A stretch of 64,000 nt of DNA from DATKQY01 sp035532475. Lineage in GTDB: Bacteria > Actinomycetota > Acidimicrobiia > Acidimicrobiales > Bog-793. This document shows, piece by piece, positions 16,434 through 25,065 of the stretch; position 1 is the stretch's first letter; each line of letters begins with the position of its first letter. The position numbers and the translations under genes were made by a program. The DNA is taken from NCBI GenBank assembly GCA_035532475.1, contig DATKQY010000082.1:1-64000 (forward strand), read 5' to 3'. The notes under the pieces are model-generated. The model was not told the DNA's origin. It made no database searches and saw only the letters and a program-made list of their open reading frames with translations.

Positions 16434-18515
16434 ATGTCCGATTTGAGCGCCGGCCAGCCGGTGGCGGAGCCAGTCGGCCCGCCGCCGGGGCCCGCACCTT
16501 CCGACCCCCCGGGGCGCGACGCGTCGGGGGGCACGCCCCCATCAGCGGCGGAGTCCCGATTCGAGGGGACGACCGGGCCAGAATCGCCGCCGTCGAACGG
16601 AGGCGATTCCGGGCGGGCACTTCCCTCTGACGGAGCCGCCGGTTCGGTGGCGACCGCCCTCGGGGAGTCTGCCGAGGCGTCCGAGGCGGAGACAGCCACG
16701 ACGGGCGGATCGGGAGGATCAACGGCGGCGCGCCGCCGCCGGCGCCGGCCGTCGACCGGGGGAGCCACCGGCACCGATCGCCCGGCCACACGGTCCACCG
16801 CTGGAGGAAGCGGACCCGGCGGTCCCGATGAGGCCGGTGGTCCCGATGAGGCCGATGAGGCCGAGGTGACCGACCAGACGCCGCCGGGGATCGAGGCCAC
16901 CGGCCCGCCGGCGCCGGTGGGAGGTCGACCCCGGATCGGCGACACCCGGCCCGCCCGGCCACCGACCTCGGTCGCCGGGCCCCCGCCGGGCGTGACCCCG
17001 GTCAGGGCGACACCGGCCAGCTCGAGCCCGGCCAGCTCCATCCCGTCGGCCCCGGCGCCGGGCCGCCCGGCCCGGCGCAGCGCCGGAGGGACCCGGGCAT
17101 CGGGTGGGGAACCCACGTTGGCCGGTGGGGCACCGGGACGAGGCCGCTCGGAGACCGACGATGGCCCTGAGCCCGACGAGGGAGATTCGAAGAGCACCGG
17201 GGGCCGGTCACGGCGGCGTAGCGGCCGCGAGCGCCGGGGTAGGCCGGTGGGGCGCTATCTGATGTGCGTCCACGTTCGTCCCCATGCCACCCAGATCGCC
17301 GTGCTCGAGGGCAGGACTCTGGTCGAGCACCAGGTGTCGCGGGCGGCCGACGATGCCACCCAGATCGACGGGAACATCTACCGGGGCCGGGTCCAGAACG
17401 TGCTGCCCGGGATGGAAGCCGCCTTCGTGGACATCGGCACGCCGAAGAACGCCGTTCTCTACCGGGGCGACGTGCGGTTCGATCGCGACGACGTGGAGAC
17501 GGCGTCGAACAATTCGATGCGGATCGAGCAGATGCTGCGGGCCGGGCAGACCATTCTCTGCCAGGTGACGAAGAACCCCATCGGGGCCAAGGGGGCCCGT
17601 CTGACCCAGGAGGTGTCGCTGCCCGGGCGCTTCGTGGTGATGGTGCCCAATTCCTCGGCTTTCGGGATCTCCAAGCGGCTCGACGACAACGAGCGGAAGC
17701 GGCTGCGCCGGATCGTCGACGACGTCCGGCCCAAGGGCCACGGACTGATCGTCCGGACGGCGGCCGAAGGTGCGAGCCAGGAGGAGTTGGGCCACGACGT
17801 GGAGCGACTGGCCGCCCAGTGGGCCGCCATCGAAGCCGAGGCGGGCCGGTCCACGGCACCGGGACTGCTCTACCGGGAGCCCGACCTGGCCGTGCGTAGC
17901 GTCAGGGAGGAATTCAACCGCGAGTACCGCGGCGTCGTGATCGACGACGAAGAACTCTTCCTGCAGGTGCGGGACTACATCGAACATGTGAACCCCGAGC
18001 TGGCCGACCGGGTCGAGCTGTATGACCCCGTGGCCGAGAACATGCCCGTCTTCGAGCGGTTCCATGTGCACGAACAGCTGCACAAGGCGCTCGACCGCAA
18101 GGTCTGGCTGCCGTCCGGCGGCTCCCTGATCATCGAGCGGACCGAGGCGCTGACGGTGATCGACGTCAACACCGGCAAGAACGTGGGCTCGTCCAGCCTC
18201 GAGGAGACCGTGTTCAGGAACAACCTCGAAGCGGCGGAGGAGATCGCGCGCCAGCTCCGGCTGCGGGACATCGGCGGCATCATCGTCATCGACTTCATCG
18301 ACATGGAGATCAAGTCGAACCGCCAGGAGGTGGCGTCGACGCTGCGCTCGGCGCTCGCCCGGGACAAGACCCCGACCCAGGTGTTCGACGTCTCCGAGCT
18401 CGGCCTCGTGGAGATGACCCGAAAGCGCGTCGGGGAGGGACTCGTCGAGGCACTGTCCGACACCTGCCCGACCTGCAAGGGCCGGGGGCTCGTCTTCCAG
18501 GACGGGCTCGGCTGA
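16434..18515 (+). CDS. rne: Ribonuclease E/G family endoribonuclease
   Basis: A 693-residue endoribonuclease of the RNase E/G family, acting in mRNA decay and rRNA processing. The first 260 residues are a low-complexity Pro/Gly/Ala/Ser/Thr- and Arg-rich extension. The S1-containing catalytic core then starts at about 272 (VHVRPHATQIAVLEG). DNase-I-like catalytic elements include TVIDVNTGKN and GGIIVIDFIDME, with the two expected Asp residues. The zinc-link CPTCKGRG lies near the C-terminus, which ends just after it. It lacks the C-terminal scaffold of E. coli RNase E, so architecture is RNase G-like with an N-terminal addition. rplU, its usual neighbour, is 21.9 kb away. Confidence 0.93.
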   Translation: MSDLSAGQPVAEPVGPPPGPAPSDPPGRDASGGTPPSAAESRFEGTTGPESPPSNGGDSGRALPSDGAAGSVATALGESAEASEAETATTGGSGGSTAARRRRRRPSTGGATGTDRPATRSTAGGSGPGGPDEAGGPDEADEAEVTDQTPPGIEATGPPAPVGGRPRIGDTRPARPPTSVAGPPPGVTPVRATPASSSPASSIPSAPAPGRPARRSAGGTRASGGEPTLAGGAPGRGRSETDDGPEPDEGDSKSTGGRSRRRSGRERRGRPVGRYLMCVHVRPHATQIAVLEGRTLVEHQVSRAADDATQIDGNIYRGRVQNVLPGMEAAFVDIGTPKNAVLYRGDVRFDRDDVETASNNSMRIEQMLRAGQTILCQVTKNPIGAKGARLTQEVSLPGRFVVMVPNSSAFGISKRLDDNERKRLRRIVDDVRPKGHGLIVRTAAEGASQEELGHDVERLAAQWAAIEAEAGRSTAPGLLYREPDLAVRSVREEFNREYRGVVIDDEELFLQVRDYIEHVNPELADRVELYDPVAENMPVFERFHVHEQLHKALDRKVWLPSGGSLIIERTEALTVIDVNTGKNVGSSSLEETVFRNNLEAAEEIARQLRLRDIGGIIVIDFIDMEIKSNRQEVASTLRSALARDKTPTQVFDVSELGLVEMTRKRVGEGLVEALSDTCPTCKGRGLVFQDGLG

Positions 18516-18618
18516 GAGGCGCCGCCCGCCTGTCGAGCGTGGCGGCGGCGGTGGCCGCGCGCCGAGCGGGCGTCCGCCTGAGCGCGACGGCGCATCGGGC
18601 CGCGGCCCACCCGGGGGC

Positions 18619-19311
18619 TCAGTCGCCGCCGTGGCGCCCGGCTGGGCGGACCGAGCGCGAGGCCACGAGCTGGCCGAGATCGCGCTCGAGACCGCCGAGG
18701 CCGGTGTCGAGGACCTCGAGCGGCAGGTCGAGGAAGCGGGCGACCGCTCGAGCCTCGGCCTCGAGCTCGTCGCTGCGCCGCTGCGCGAGCCAGACGACAC
18801 GGCGGTAGTGGCTGAAGTAGTCCGGCCTGAGCTCGGGGTGGCGGTCGAGACCGAGCTCGCGAACGACCGTGCGGCGGAAGCTGCGCACGAGGAAGTCGGT
18901 CAGCACGTAGGTACCCGGCTCCTCCTCGAGGAGCGCCCGCACGCGCTCGGACCCTGCGAGGACGTCGTAGCAGTGCAGGCCGGCGAGCCGCTCGACGCCG
19001 AGGCGTTCGCAGAGCGCGTCGAGCGCCCCGTAGGTGCCGCAGTCGGCGTAAGCGACGGCGACGCGGCGACCCGAGGCGAGCAGGGACGTGGCGAGGCGCT
19101 CGACCGCCGGCGCGATCTGCCCGGGCCGGTTGTGGAGCAACGGCGGGAGGCAGTGGATCTCGACGGACCAGCCGCGCTCGCGTGCCAGCTCGCGGACGTG
19201 CGCGCCGAGCGCGCCGCAGGCGATGACGGCGGTGGCGGCGTCCTCAGGTGGGGAAGGCGAGCTGGTCGACGAAACGGTCGTTGAAGTCGCCACGGTCGGA
19301 GAGCTCGACAT
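18619..19311 (-). CDS. DUF1638 protein of methyltransferase clusters
   Basis: A 230-residue protein. I chose the ATG at 19311 because AGGAGGTGGAGT directly precedes it, although this overlaps the reactivase gene by 68 bases. DUF1638 hallmarks are present: VIACGALGAHV, LPPLLHNRP, YADCGTYGALD, GLHCYD and LTDFLVRSF. Conserved Cys and His residues suggest metal or cofactor binding. The family recurs beside MttB-type methyltransferases and corrinoid proteins, and the same holds here, but the molecular role is not established. It is the last gene of the minus-strand corrinoid operon and faces the convergent rne gene. Confidence 0.85.
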   Translation of the reverse strand: MSSSPTVATSTTVSSTSSPSPPEDAATAVIACGALGAHVRELARERGWSVEIHCLPPLLHNRPGQIAPAVERLATSLLASGRRVAVAYADCGTYGALDALCERLGVERLAGLHCYDVLAGSERVRALLEEEPGTYVLTDFLVRSFRRTVVRELGLDRHPELRPDYFSHYRRVVWLAQRRSDELEAEARAVARFLDLPLEVLDTGLGGLERDLGQLVASRSVRPAGRHGGD

Positions 19312-21169
19312 ACTCCACCTCCTCCAGCAACGCCATGGCCCCGGCACGCTCGCGCACGCTGAGGAGGGCCATCTTCGCCCCTTCGCCGGCGACGTTGCCC
19401 GCGCTCACCACCCTCAGCACGGGCAGGCGAGGGACCAGCCCGAGCCTGATGGCGCTCGACGGCGAGAGGTAGCTGCCGAACGAACCTGCGAGCAGCACCT
19501 GTTGGAGATCCTCGGGTTGGAGCCCGGCCTCCTCCAGGAGAATCGTCCATCCCGTCGCGATCGCCGCTTTGGCGAACTGGAGCTCGCGGATGTCGCGCTG
19601 GGAGAGGTAGACGGAGTCGGCGACGTCGCCGGGCCTGCCCGCCCAGTGGAGCACGAAGACCCGCTCCTCGCCGACGACGGTGAGGCGCTCGGCCAGCCCG
19701 GGGGCGAGGGTGGCGGCGTCGGCCTCCCCGACGAACTTGCCGGAACCGTCGATCAGGCCGACGTCCACCAGCACCGCAGCGGCGTCGACCAGGCCGGAAC
19801 CGCACAGCCCGGCGGGCTCCTCGTCGCCGATGACCCGCAGCCCCACGGCACCGTCGCTGATCGTCACGCCCTCGATCGCTCCCGGCGCCGCCCGCATGCC
19901 GCAGCGGATGGCCGCACCCTCAAAGGCAGGTCCGGCGGGAGCGGCCGTGGCGAGCAGACGCTCGCGGTTTCCGAGCACGATCTCGCAATTCGTGCCGATA
20001 TCGATGAAGAGCCGGGTCCGCGAGTCGCGGTCCATGCCCGAGGCGAGGAGGCCGGCGGTGATGTCACCGCCGACGTAGGCACCGAAGGCGGGGAGGACGA
20101 CCGCGCGCGCTCTCGGGTGGACGCGGACGCCGACGTCGGAGGCGAGCAGCTCGGGCAGCAGGCGTGTCGACATGATGAACGGCGCGACGCCGAGCGGCTC
20201 GGGGTCGATGCCGAGGGCGAGGTGCGTCATCGTGGCATTGCCGGCGATCGCCACCTCATAGACTTCCGAGGGCGACACGCCCCCCTCCACGCAGACGTCG
20301 TCGACGAGCTCGCGAAGCGTCTCGTGGGCGAGGTCGCGCAGGCGGCCGAGCGCGGCGGCGTCCATCATCACCGCACTGATGCGGGTGATGACGTCGGCGC
20401 CGAAGGGCTGCTGCTTGTTGAGCATCGAGTGGACCGCGACCGGCATGCCCGTCGTGAGGTCGAGCAGGGTCGCCACGACGGTCGTGGTGCCGAGGTCGAA
20501 GGCGATCCCGAACGCGCGCCCGGTGGTGTCTCCGCCCTCGACGGCGACGAGCACGTCGTCGACGATGACGGCCGTCACCTTGTAGTCGTGCGTCCGGAGC
20601 AGGCGCCCGAGCGAGCGCAGCGCGTCGAGGTCGGTGCGGAGCTCCAGGTCGGACAGCTCGGCGAGGAGCCGCTCCAGGTCGCTCGCCTGGTCGGAGAGGC
20701 TCGGCTCGGCCAGCTCCACGTAGCGCTTTTGCACCGCGGGCCGGAGTATCACCTTGCGGCCGACGCCGACGGTCGCCGCCTTCGGCCTCGTGACGAGCGG
20801 CGGCACCTCGACGCGTGTGTCGCCGACCGCCTGCGCCCTGCAGGCGAGGCGCCACCCCGCGCGCAGCTCGTCGGCGTCGAAGGCCCGGGTGTCGAGGGAG
20901 GAGATCGCGATCGACCCGTCGAGGATCCTCACCCGGCACTTCCTGCACGTGCCGTGACCGCCACAGGTCGAGTCGATCGCGATGCCGTTCCAGCTGGCCG
21001 CGTCGAACAAGGTGACCCCGACCGGCACCCGCACCTGGCGCGCCGTCGGCTCGAAGAGCAGGTCGATCCGACCGTGGCCCTCCCCGTGCGTGCCTGCTGG
21101 AGAGGCCGAGCCGGCCGAGACGGTGTCCTCGGCGCGCCGGGCCGCGGCGCCGGCAGGCGCGCTTGTCAT
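19244..21169 (-). CDS. Corrinoid-activating ASKHA/ferredoxin protein (RACo/RamA-like)
   Basis: This 641-residue protein likely restores oxidised Co(II) corrinoid to Co(I) at ATP cost. A plant-type [2Fe-2S] domain at about 30-110 carries STCGGHGTCRKC plus a later LACRAQ cysteine. The C-terminal two thirds is an ASKHA ATPase-like domain (DUF4445) with FDLGTTTVVATLL, IAGNATMTHL and FIDIGTNCEIVLG. This architecture equals RACo and the MtvA/RamA-type activators. The start ATG overlaps the preceding methyltransferase stop as ATGA. Its place between the pterin methyltransferase and DUF1638 supports a reactivase role for the corrinoid protein encoded upstream. Confidence 0.9.
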   Translation of the reverse strand: MTSAPAGAAARRAEDTVSAGSASPAGTHGEGHGRIDLLFEPTARQVRVPVGVTLFDAASWNGIAIDSTCGGHGTCRKCRVRILDGSIAISSLDTRAFDADELRAGWRLACRAQAVGDTRVEVPPLVTRPKAATVGVGRKVILRPAVQKRYVELAEPSLSDQASDLERLLAELSDLELRTDLDALRSLGRLLRTHDYKVTAVIVDDVLVAVEGGDTTGRAFGIAFDLGTTTVVATLLDLTTGMPVAVHSMLNKQQPFGADVITRISAVMMDAAALGRLRDLAHETLRELVDDVCVEGGVSPSEVYEVAIAGNATMTHLALGIDPEPLGVAPFIMSTRLLPELLASDVGVRVHPRARAVVLPAFGAYVGGDITAGLLASGMDRDSRTRLFIDIGTNCEIVLGNRERLLATAAPAGPAFEGAAIRCGMRAAPGAIEGVTISDGAVGLRVIGDEEPAGLCGSGLVDAAAVLVDVGLIDGSGKFVGEADAATLAPGLAERLTVVGEERVFVLHWAGRPGDVADSVYLSQRDIRELQFAKAAIATGWTILLEEAGLQPEDLQQVLLAGSFGSYLSPSSAIRLGLVPRLPVLRVVSAGNVAGEGAKMALLSVRERAGAMALLEEVEYVELSDRGDFNDRFVDQLAFPT

Positions 21170-22029
21170 GTCGCCGCCGCGGCCTGCTCCGCCCGGTGCG
21201 CCGCGATCCACGTCGCGCCCCAGTCGTCGTTGCCGAGCAGGAGATCGGCGGCCTTCACGGCGCGCACCAGGTGGGGCGAGCGCGCGTCCATGATGGCGCT
21301 CGTCAGCCCGAGGGCGGCCGCCATCGGCAAGAAGGCGGCCCCGATGCCCGCCCGGTCGGGCATCCCGAAGGAGACGTTCGACGCGCCGAGCGTCATGTTG
21401 ACGCCGAGCTCCTCCCGCAGCAGCGCGATCGTCTCGAGCGTGCGGACGACCAGGCTCGTGTCGGCGCCGATCGGCATCGCCAGCGGGTCGAAGACGAGGT
21501 CCTCGAGCGGGATGGCGTAGCGGTCGACGGCAACCTCGACGATCTTTCGCGCGAGCTCGAGGCGCCGGCGCGGATCCTCGGGGATCTCGGTCTCGTCGTT
21601 CGGCAGGCAGATGATGGCGGCACCGTGGCGCTTCACGAGGGGCAGGATCGCGTCGAGGCGCTCGTCCTCGGCGGTCACGGAGTTGACGAGTGCCTTGCCC
21701 TCGTAGGCGGCGAGACCGGCCTCCAGCGCCTCGATGACCGACGAGTCGATGCACAGCGGCAGGTCCGTGAGGCGCTGGATGAGCTTCACCGCCTCGATCA
21801 TGAGCTCGACCTCGTCGGCCAGGGGCGCGCCCATGTTCACGTCGAGCACCATGGCGCCGCCGCCGATCTGCTGGGCGACGTCGATCTCCACACGCGAAAG
21901 GTCTCCGGCGCGCAGCTGCTCTTGGAAGGCCTTGCGCCCGGTGGGGTTGATGCGCTCGCCGATGATGCAGAAGGGCCGGTCGGGCCCGATCACGACCTCC
22001 TTGGTCGCCGAGCGCAGGATCGTGTGCAC
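21166..22029 (-). CDS. Pterin-binding methyltransferase (methyl-THF:corrinoid type)
   Basis: A 287-residue dihydropteroate-synthase-like TIM barrel. Characteristic strands include IIGERINPTGR (22-32), VLDVNMGAP and LPLCIDSS, as in MetH pterin domains, AcsE and MtgA/MtvA-type enzymes. Expected role: move the methyl group from methyl-Co(III) corrinoid protein to tetrahydrofolate, or the reverse. Residues NVSFGMP near the C-terminus fit the conserved pterin-site Asn. GTG start at 22029, 18 bases after the corrinoid protein gene; the stop overlaps the activator gene. Direction of transfer is inferred from context. Confidence 0.9.
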   Translation of the reverse strand: MHTILRSATKEVVIGPDRPFCIIGERINPTGRKAFQEQLRAGDLSRVEIDVAQQIGGGAMVLDVNMGAPLADEVELMIEAVKLIQRLTDLPLCIDSSVIEALEAGLAAYEGKALVNSVTAEDERLDAILPLVKRHGAAIICLPNDETEIPEDPRRRLELARKIVEVAVDRYAIPLEDLVFDPLAMPIGADTSLVVRTLETIALLREELGVNMTLGASNVSFGMPDRAGIGAAFLPMAAALGLTSAIMDARSPHLVRAVKAADLLLGNDDWGATWIAAHRAEQAAAAT

Positions 22030-22047
22030 GTGACCGGGTCCTCCCCG

Positions 22048-22713
22048 CTACGCCGGCGCGACCGCGCGCCGGCGGCCGATCAGGTCCTTCGCCCGGCTGA
22101 CCGCGGCAGAGGCGTCGGCGGCGTAGCCGTCGGCCCCGACGGCGTTTGCGTACTCCTGGGTCACCGGCGCCCCGCCGACCATCACGATCACCTGGTCACG
22201 CAGCCCGTTCTTCTCGAGCGCGTTGATGTTCGCCTTGAACATCGGCATGGTCGTCGTGAGGAAGGCCGAGAACCCGACGATGTCCGGCTTGTGCTCCTGG
22301 ATCGCCTCCACGAAGCGTTCTGGGGCGACCTGGACACCGAGGTCGATGACGTGGAACCCGGCACCCTCGAGCATGATGTTCACCAGGTTCTTGCCGATGT
22401 CGTGCACGTCGCCCTTGACGGTGCCCATGACGATCGTGCCGATCGTCTCGACCCCGGTCTCCGCGAGCAGGGGACGCAGCACCTCGAGGGCGCCCGCCAT
22501 CGCCTTGCCCGCGATGAGCATCTCGGGGACGAAGAAGTCGCCCCGTTCGAAGCGTGCCCCGACCTCCTCGAGGGACGGGATCAGCGCCTCGAACAGCAGC
22601 TTCTCGGGCGGCATGCCCATGCCGAGGCCGGCGTTCGTCAGCTCGAGCACGGCCGGTGCATTGCCGACGAGGGTCTGGTCGTAGAGCTGGGCGAGAAGCT
22701 CTTCCTGGTTCAC
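22048..22713 (-). CDS. Methylamine-type corrinoid (cobalamin-binding) protein
   Basis: A 221-residue corrinoid carrier (MtbC/MtgC type). An N-terminal helical cap domain (1-90) is followed by a Rossmann-like B12 domain. The base-off/His-on motif is Asp102-Val-His104-Asp-Ile-Gly107 in GDVHDIGKN, with His104 as lower cobalt ligand. Later signatures FSAFLTTTMP and VGGAPVTQEYA complete the B12 pocket. It should accept a methyl group from the MttB-family enzyme encoded divergently. The GTG start overlaps the regulator stop as GTGA, so regulator and carrier are translationally coupled. Confidence 0.93.
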   Translation of the reverse strand: MNQEELLAQLYDQTLVGNAPAVLELTNAGLGMGMPPEKLLFEALIPSLEEVGARFERGDFFVPEMLIAGKAMAGALEVLRPLLAETGVETIGTIVMGTVKGDVHDIGKNLVNIMLEGAGFHVIDLGVQVAPERFVEAIQEHKPDIVGFSAFLTTTMPMFKANINALEKNGLRDQVIVMVGGAPVTQEYANAVGADGYAADASAAVSRAKDLIGRRRAVAPA

Positions 22714-23495
22714 GCGGCACCTTCCCTTCGTGGTCGATGACCGAGGCGGGCGGATAGTGCGGTCGCCTGCTCGACGCAGCGGGCGGCGATGCCGGCGAGG
22801 TGCGCGGCGTCGAGGCGCGACGTCGGCCCCGACACCGACAGCGCCGCGACGACCGAACCGGCGGAGCGGTGGACCGGTGCCGCCACGGCGACGAGGCCGG
22901 GCTCCAGCTCCTCGACGGTCGCCGCCCAGCCGCGCCGGCGGACCTCGGCGAGGTCTGCCTCGAGCGCGGCACGCGTCGTGATCGTCCTCGGCGTGCGGCG
23001 CTCCAGCCGGCCGGGTGGGAGCTCTGCGCCGCCGAACGCGACGAGCACCTTGCCGAGCGCGGTGCAGTGGAGCGGTACCGGGCGTCCGATCCAGTTCGCG
23101 CCGCCGAGGAGGTAGCGGCTGTCGACCTGGGCGACCTGCTCCACCATCGAGCCGTTGGCGACGCCCAGGTTGATCGTCTCGCCGGTCAGGCGGCCGAGCT
23201 CCTCGAGGTACGGCATGGCCAGCTCGACGAGCGCGGCGTCCCCGTCCCCGCGCCAGGCGAAGCGGACGAAGACCTCGCCCGGCCCGAACGCACCGTTGCG
23301 GTCCCGCCGCACGAGCCCGTTGCGCTCCAGCGCGACGAGGAGCCGGGAGGCGGTCGACTTCGCGAGCCCCGCCGACGCGGTCAGCTCGGAGAAGGTCACG
23401 GGCTCGGATGCGTCGACGACCTGGCGCAGCAGGCTCGCGGCCCGGTCGACAGCCTGGGTTCCAGTCGGGCTCGTCACGGCGTCCTCGATGACCAC
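22710..23495 (-). CDS. IclR family transcriptional regulator
   Basis: A 261-residue regulator. The winged helix-turn-helix covers about 12-75 (FSELTASAGLAKSTASRLL is the HTH). The effector-binding IclR domain covers about 90-250, including CTALGKVLVA. GTG start. It is the first gene of the minus-strand corrinoid operon and diverges from the MttB-type methyltransferase gene. A dyad-rich operator-like region fills the 103-base intergenic space, so control of both arms, and of itself, is likely. The effector is unknown; a methylated amine such as glycine betaine is a reasonable guess. Confidence 0.9.
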   Translation of the reverse strand: MVIEDAVTSPTGTQAVDRAASLLRQVVDASEPVTFSELTASAGLAKSTASRLLVALERNGLVRRDRNGAFGPGEVFVRFAWRGDGDAALVELAMPYLEELGRLTGETINLGVANGSMVEQVAQVDSRYLLGGANWIGRPVPLHCTALGKVLVAFGGAELPPGRLERRTPRTITTRAALEADLAEVRRRGWAATVEELEPGLVAVAAPVHRSAGSVVAALSVSGPTSRLDAAHLAGIAARCVEQATALSARLGHRPRREGAA

Positions 23496-23501
23496 ACGAT
23501 C

Positions 23502-23535
23502 GGAAGTTCCACATTACGAAACTTCGTTCTACTAT
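23502..23535 (+). promoter_or_regulatory. IclR-type operator overlapping the mttB promoter
   Basis: A weak -35 TTCCAC (23507-23512) and a -10 TACTAT (23530-23535) stand 17 bases apart. Between them is the dyad ACGAA-AC-TTCGT (23516-23527). Overlapping it, GAAGTT (23503-23508) pairs with AACTTC (23520-23525), and GGAAGTTCC is itself palindromic. The site is only a few bases from the regulator's own start codon. Repression of both arms by the adjacent IclR protein is the natural reading; it is inferred, not shown. Confidence 0.55.
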
Positions 23536-23598
23536 GTGATCGTACGGATGTGGCGGTAGTGCGTCAAGCTGCGGCGACGCTATTGGAACGAGGTGACG

Positions 23599-25038
23599 AT
23601 GTTCGTCAACACCATGCCCCGCTACGACATCCTTTCCCCCGACGCGATCGCCGTCCTCGACAAGGGATGGCGCAGGCTCGTGTCGGAGGTCGGGGTGCAG
23701 TTCGCGACGGAGGAGGCGAGGGAGCTCTTCCGCAAGGCAGGCCAGGACGTCGACGGCGAGACGGTGCGGCTCGACCCCGACTTCGTGCTGGAGCAGATGG
23801 CGAAGGCGCCGCGCCAGTTCGACGTCCAGGCGCGCAACCCCGCCAACACCGTGCACATCGGCGGCGACCACATGGCCTTCGGTGCCGTCTACGGCTGCCC
23901 GTTCGTGCGCGAGGGCGACGTCCGGCGTGAGGCGACGCTCTCGGACTTCCGCCGCTTCTCGATGCTCGCCCAGAGCTTCCCCGAGCTGGACTCGGCCGGT
24001 GGCGTTATCTGCGAGCCGAACGACGCCCCGCTCGACTCCCGCCACCTCGACATGATCTACGCGCTCCAGACGCTGACCGACAAGATCTACATGGGCAACG
24101 TCGTGTCAGGGCCGAACGCCGTGGACACGATCCGGATGACCGAGATCCTGTTCGGCGGCCGCGAGAGCATCGAGACGACGCCGGCGACGATCTCGCTCAT
24201 CAACTGCAACTCACCGCTGCGCTGGGACGACCGGATGCTCGACGCGCAGTTCGAGTACAACCGCGCCAACCAGCCCGTCGTGCTCACGCCCTTCCTGCTG
24301 ATGGGGGCGATGTCCCCGGTGACCATCCCTGCGGCGCTCGTCCAGCAGCTGGCCGAGGCCCTGTCGGGGATCGCGCTCGCGCAGCTCGTGCGACCCGGCT
24401 GCCCGGTCATCTTCGGCTCGTTCCTCTCCAACATCGACATGCAGTCGGGCTCGCCGACGTTCGGCACGCCCGAGTCGGCGATCGGCCTGCTCTGCACCGG
24501 GCAGCTGGCACGTCACTTCGACCTGCCGTTCCGCACGGGAGGCGGCCTCACCTCGAGCCAGACCGTCGATGCGCAGGCGGCCTACGAGGCACTCAACACG
24601 CTGCTGCCGACCTTCCTCGCCGGGACGAACTGGGTCATGCACGCCGCGGGCTGGCTCGAAGGGGGGCTCGTCAGCTGCTATGAGAAGTTCATCGTCGACG
24701 TCGAGCTGCTGAGGATGATGCGCGTCGAGTTCACGCCGCTCGAGATCGACGAGGCGTCCCTCGCGTACGACGCGCACGTGGAGGTCGGCCACGGAGGCCA
24801 CTTCCTCGGCGCGCAGCACACCATGGAGCGCTTCCGCGACTGCTTCTACCGGCCGCTGCTCTCCTCCTCGGCGAACTTCGAGCGCTGGAAGCGCGACGGG
24901 GGGAAGGACGCCGCGGCGCGCGCCGGGGAGCTCTACCAGAAGCGCCTCGACGAGTACGAGCAGCCCCCGATCGACGATGCGGTGCGCGAGGAGCTCGAGG
25001 ACTACGTGATCCGTCGCCGGGCCGAGCTCGGCGACTGA
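23599..25038 (+). CDS. MttB-superfamily methyltransferase, non-pyrrolysine (betaine-type)
   Basis: A 479-residue protein of the trimethylamine methyltransferase (MttB/COG5598) superfamily. ATG at 23599 is preceded by GAGG at five bases; a GTG six bases earlier is less likely. Canonical MttB uses an in-frame UAG for pyrrolysine. Here the corresponding stretch reads GGGLTSSQTVDAQAAYEA with sense codons only, as in MtgB-type enzymes that demethylate glycine betaine and related quaternary amines. It should methylate the adjacent corrinoid protein. Betaine as substrate is supported by the neighbouring choline/betaine genes. Other quaternary amines, such as carnitine or proline betaine, are possible. 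Confidence 0.9.
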   Translation: MFVNTMPRYDILSPDAIAVLDKGWRRLVSEVGVQFATEEARELFRKAGQDVDGETVRLDPDFVLEQMAKAPRQFDVQARNPANTVHIGGDHMAFGAVYGCPFVREGDVRREATLSDFRRFSMLAQSFPELDSAGGVICEPNDAPLDSRHLDMIYALQTLTDKIYMGNVVSGPNAVDTIRMTEILFGGRESIETTPATISLINCNSPLRWDDRMLDAQFEYNRANQPVVLTPFLLMGAMSPVTIPAALVQQLAEALSGIALAQLVRPGCPVIFGSFLSNIDMQSGSPTFGTPESAIGLLCTGQLARHFDLPFRTGGGLTSSQTVDAQAAYEALNTLLPTFLAGTNWVMHAAGWLEGGLVSCYEKFIVDVELLRMMRVEFTPLEIDEASLAYDAHVEVGHGGHFLGAQHTMERFRDCFYRPLLSSSANFERWKRDGGKDAAARAGELYQKRLDEYEQPPIDDAVREELEDYVIRRRAELGD

Positions 25039-25053
25039 CGGGCGCGCTTCCTC

Positions 25054-25059
25054 TACGGT
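25054..25059 (+). promoter_or_regulatory. -10-like TACGGT before the GntR gene
   Basis: TACGGT ends six bases before the ATG at 25066, the same spacing as before the Ppx/GppA gene. It also argues for that ATG rather than the GTG at 25060, since no SD sequence is seen. Confidence 0.35.
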
Positions 25060-25065
25060 GTGCCG

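Noticed and set aside
22714..24045. N-terminal extension of the corrinoid protein frame to 24045
   Set aside because: The extension is antisense to the methyltransferase and IclR genes; the GTG at 22713 gives the family N-terminus and couples to the IclR stop.
23599..25038. Pyrrolysine-encoding methyltransferase
   Set aside because: The frame has no internal TAG at the equivalent site and reads through with sense codons; no pyl genes are in the window.
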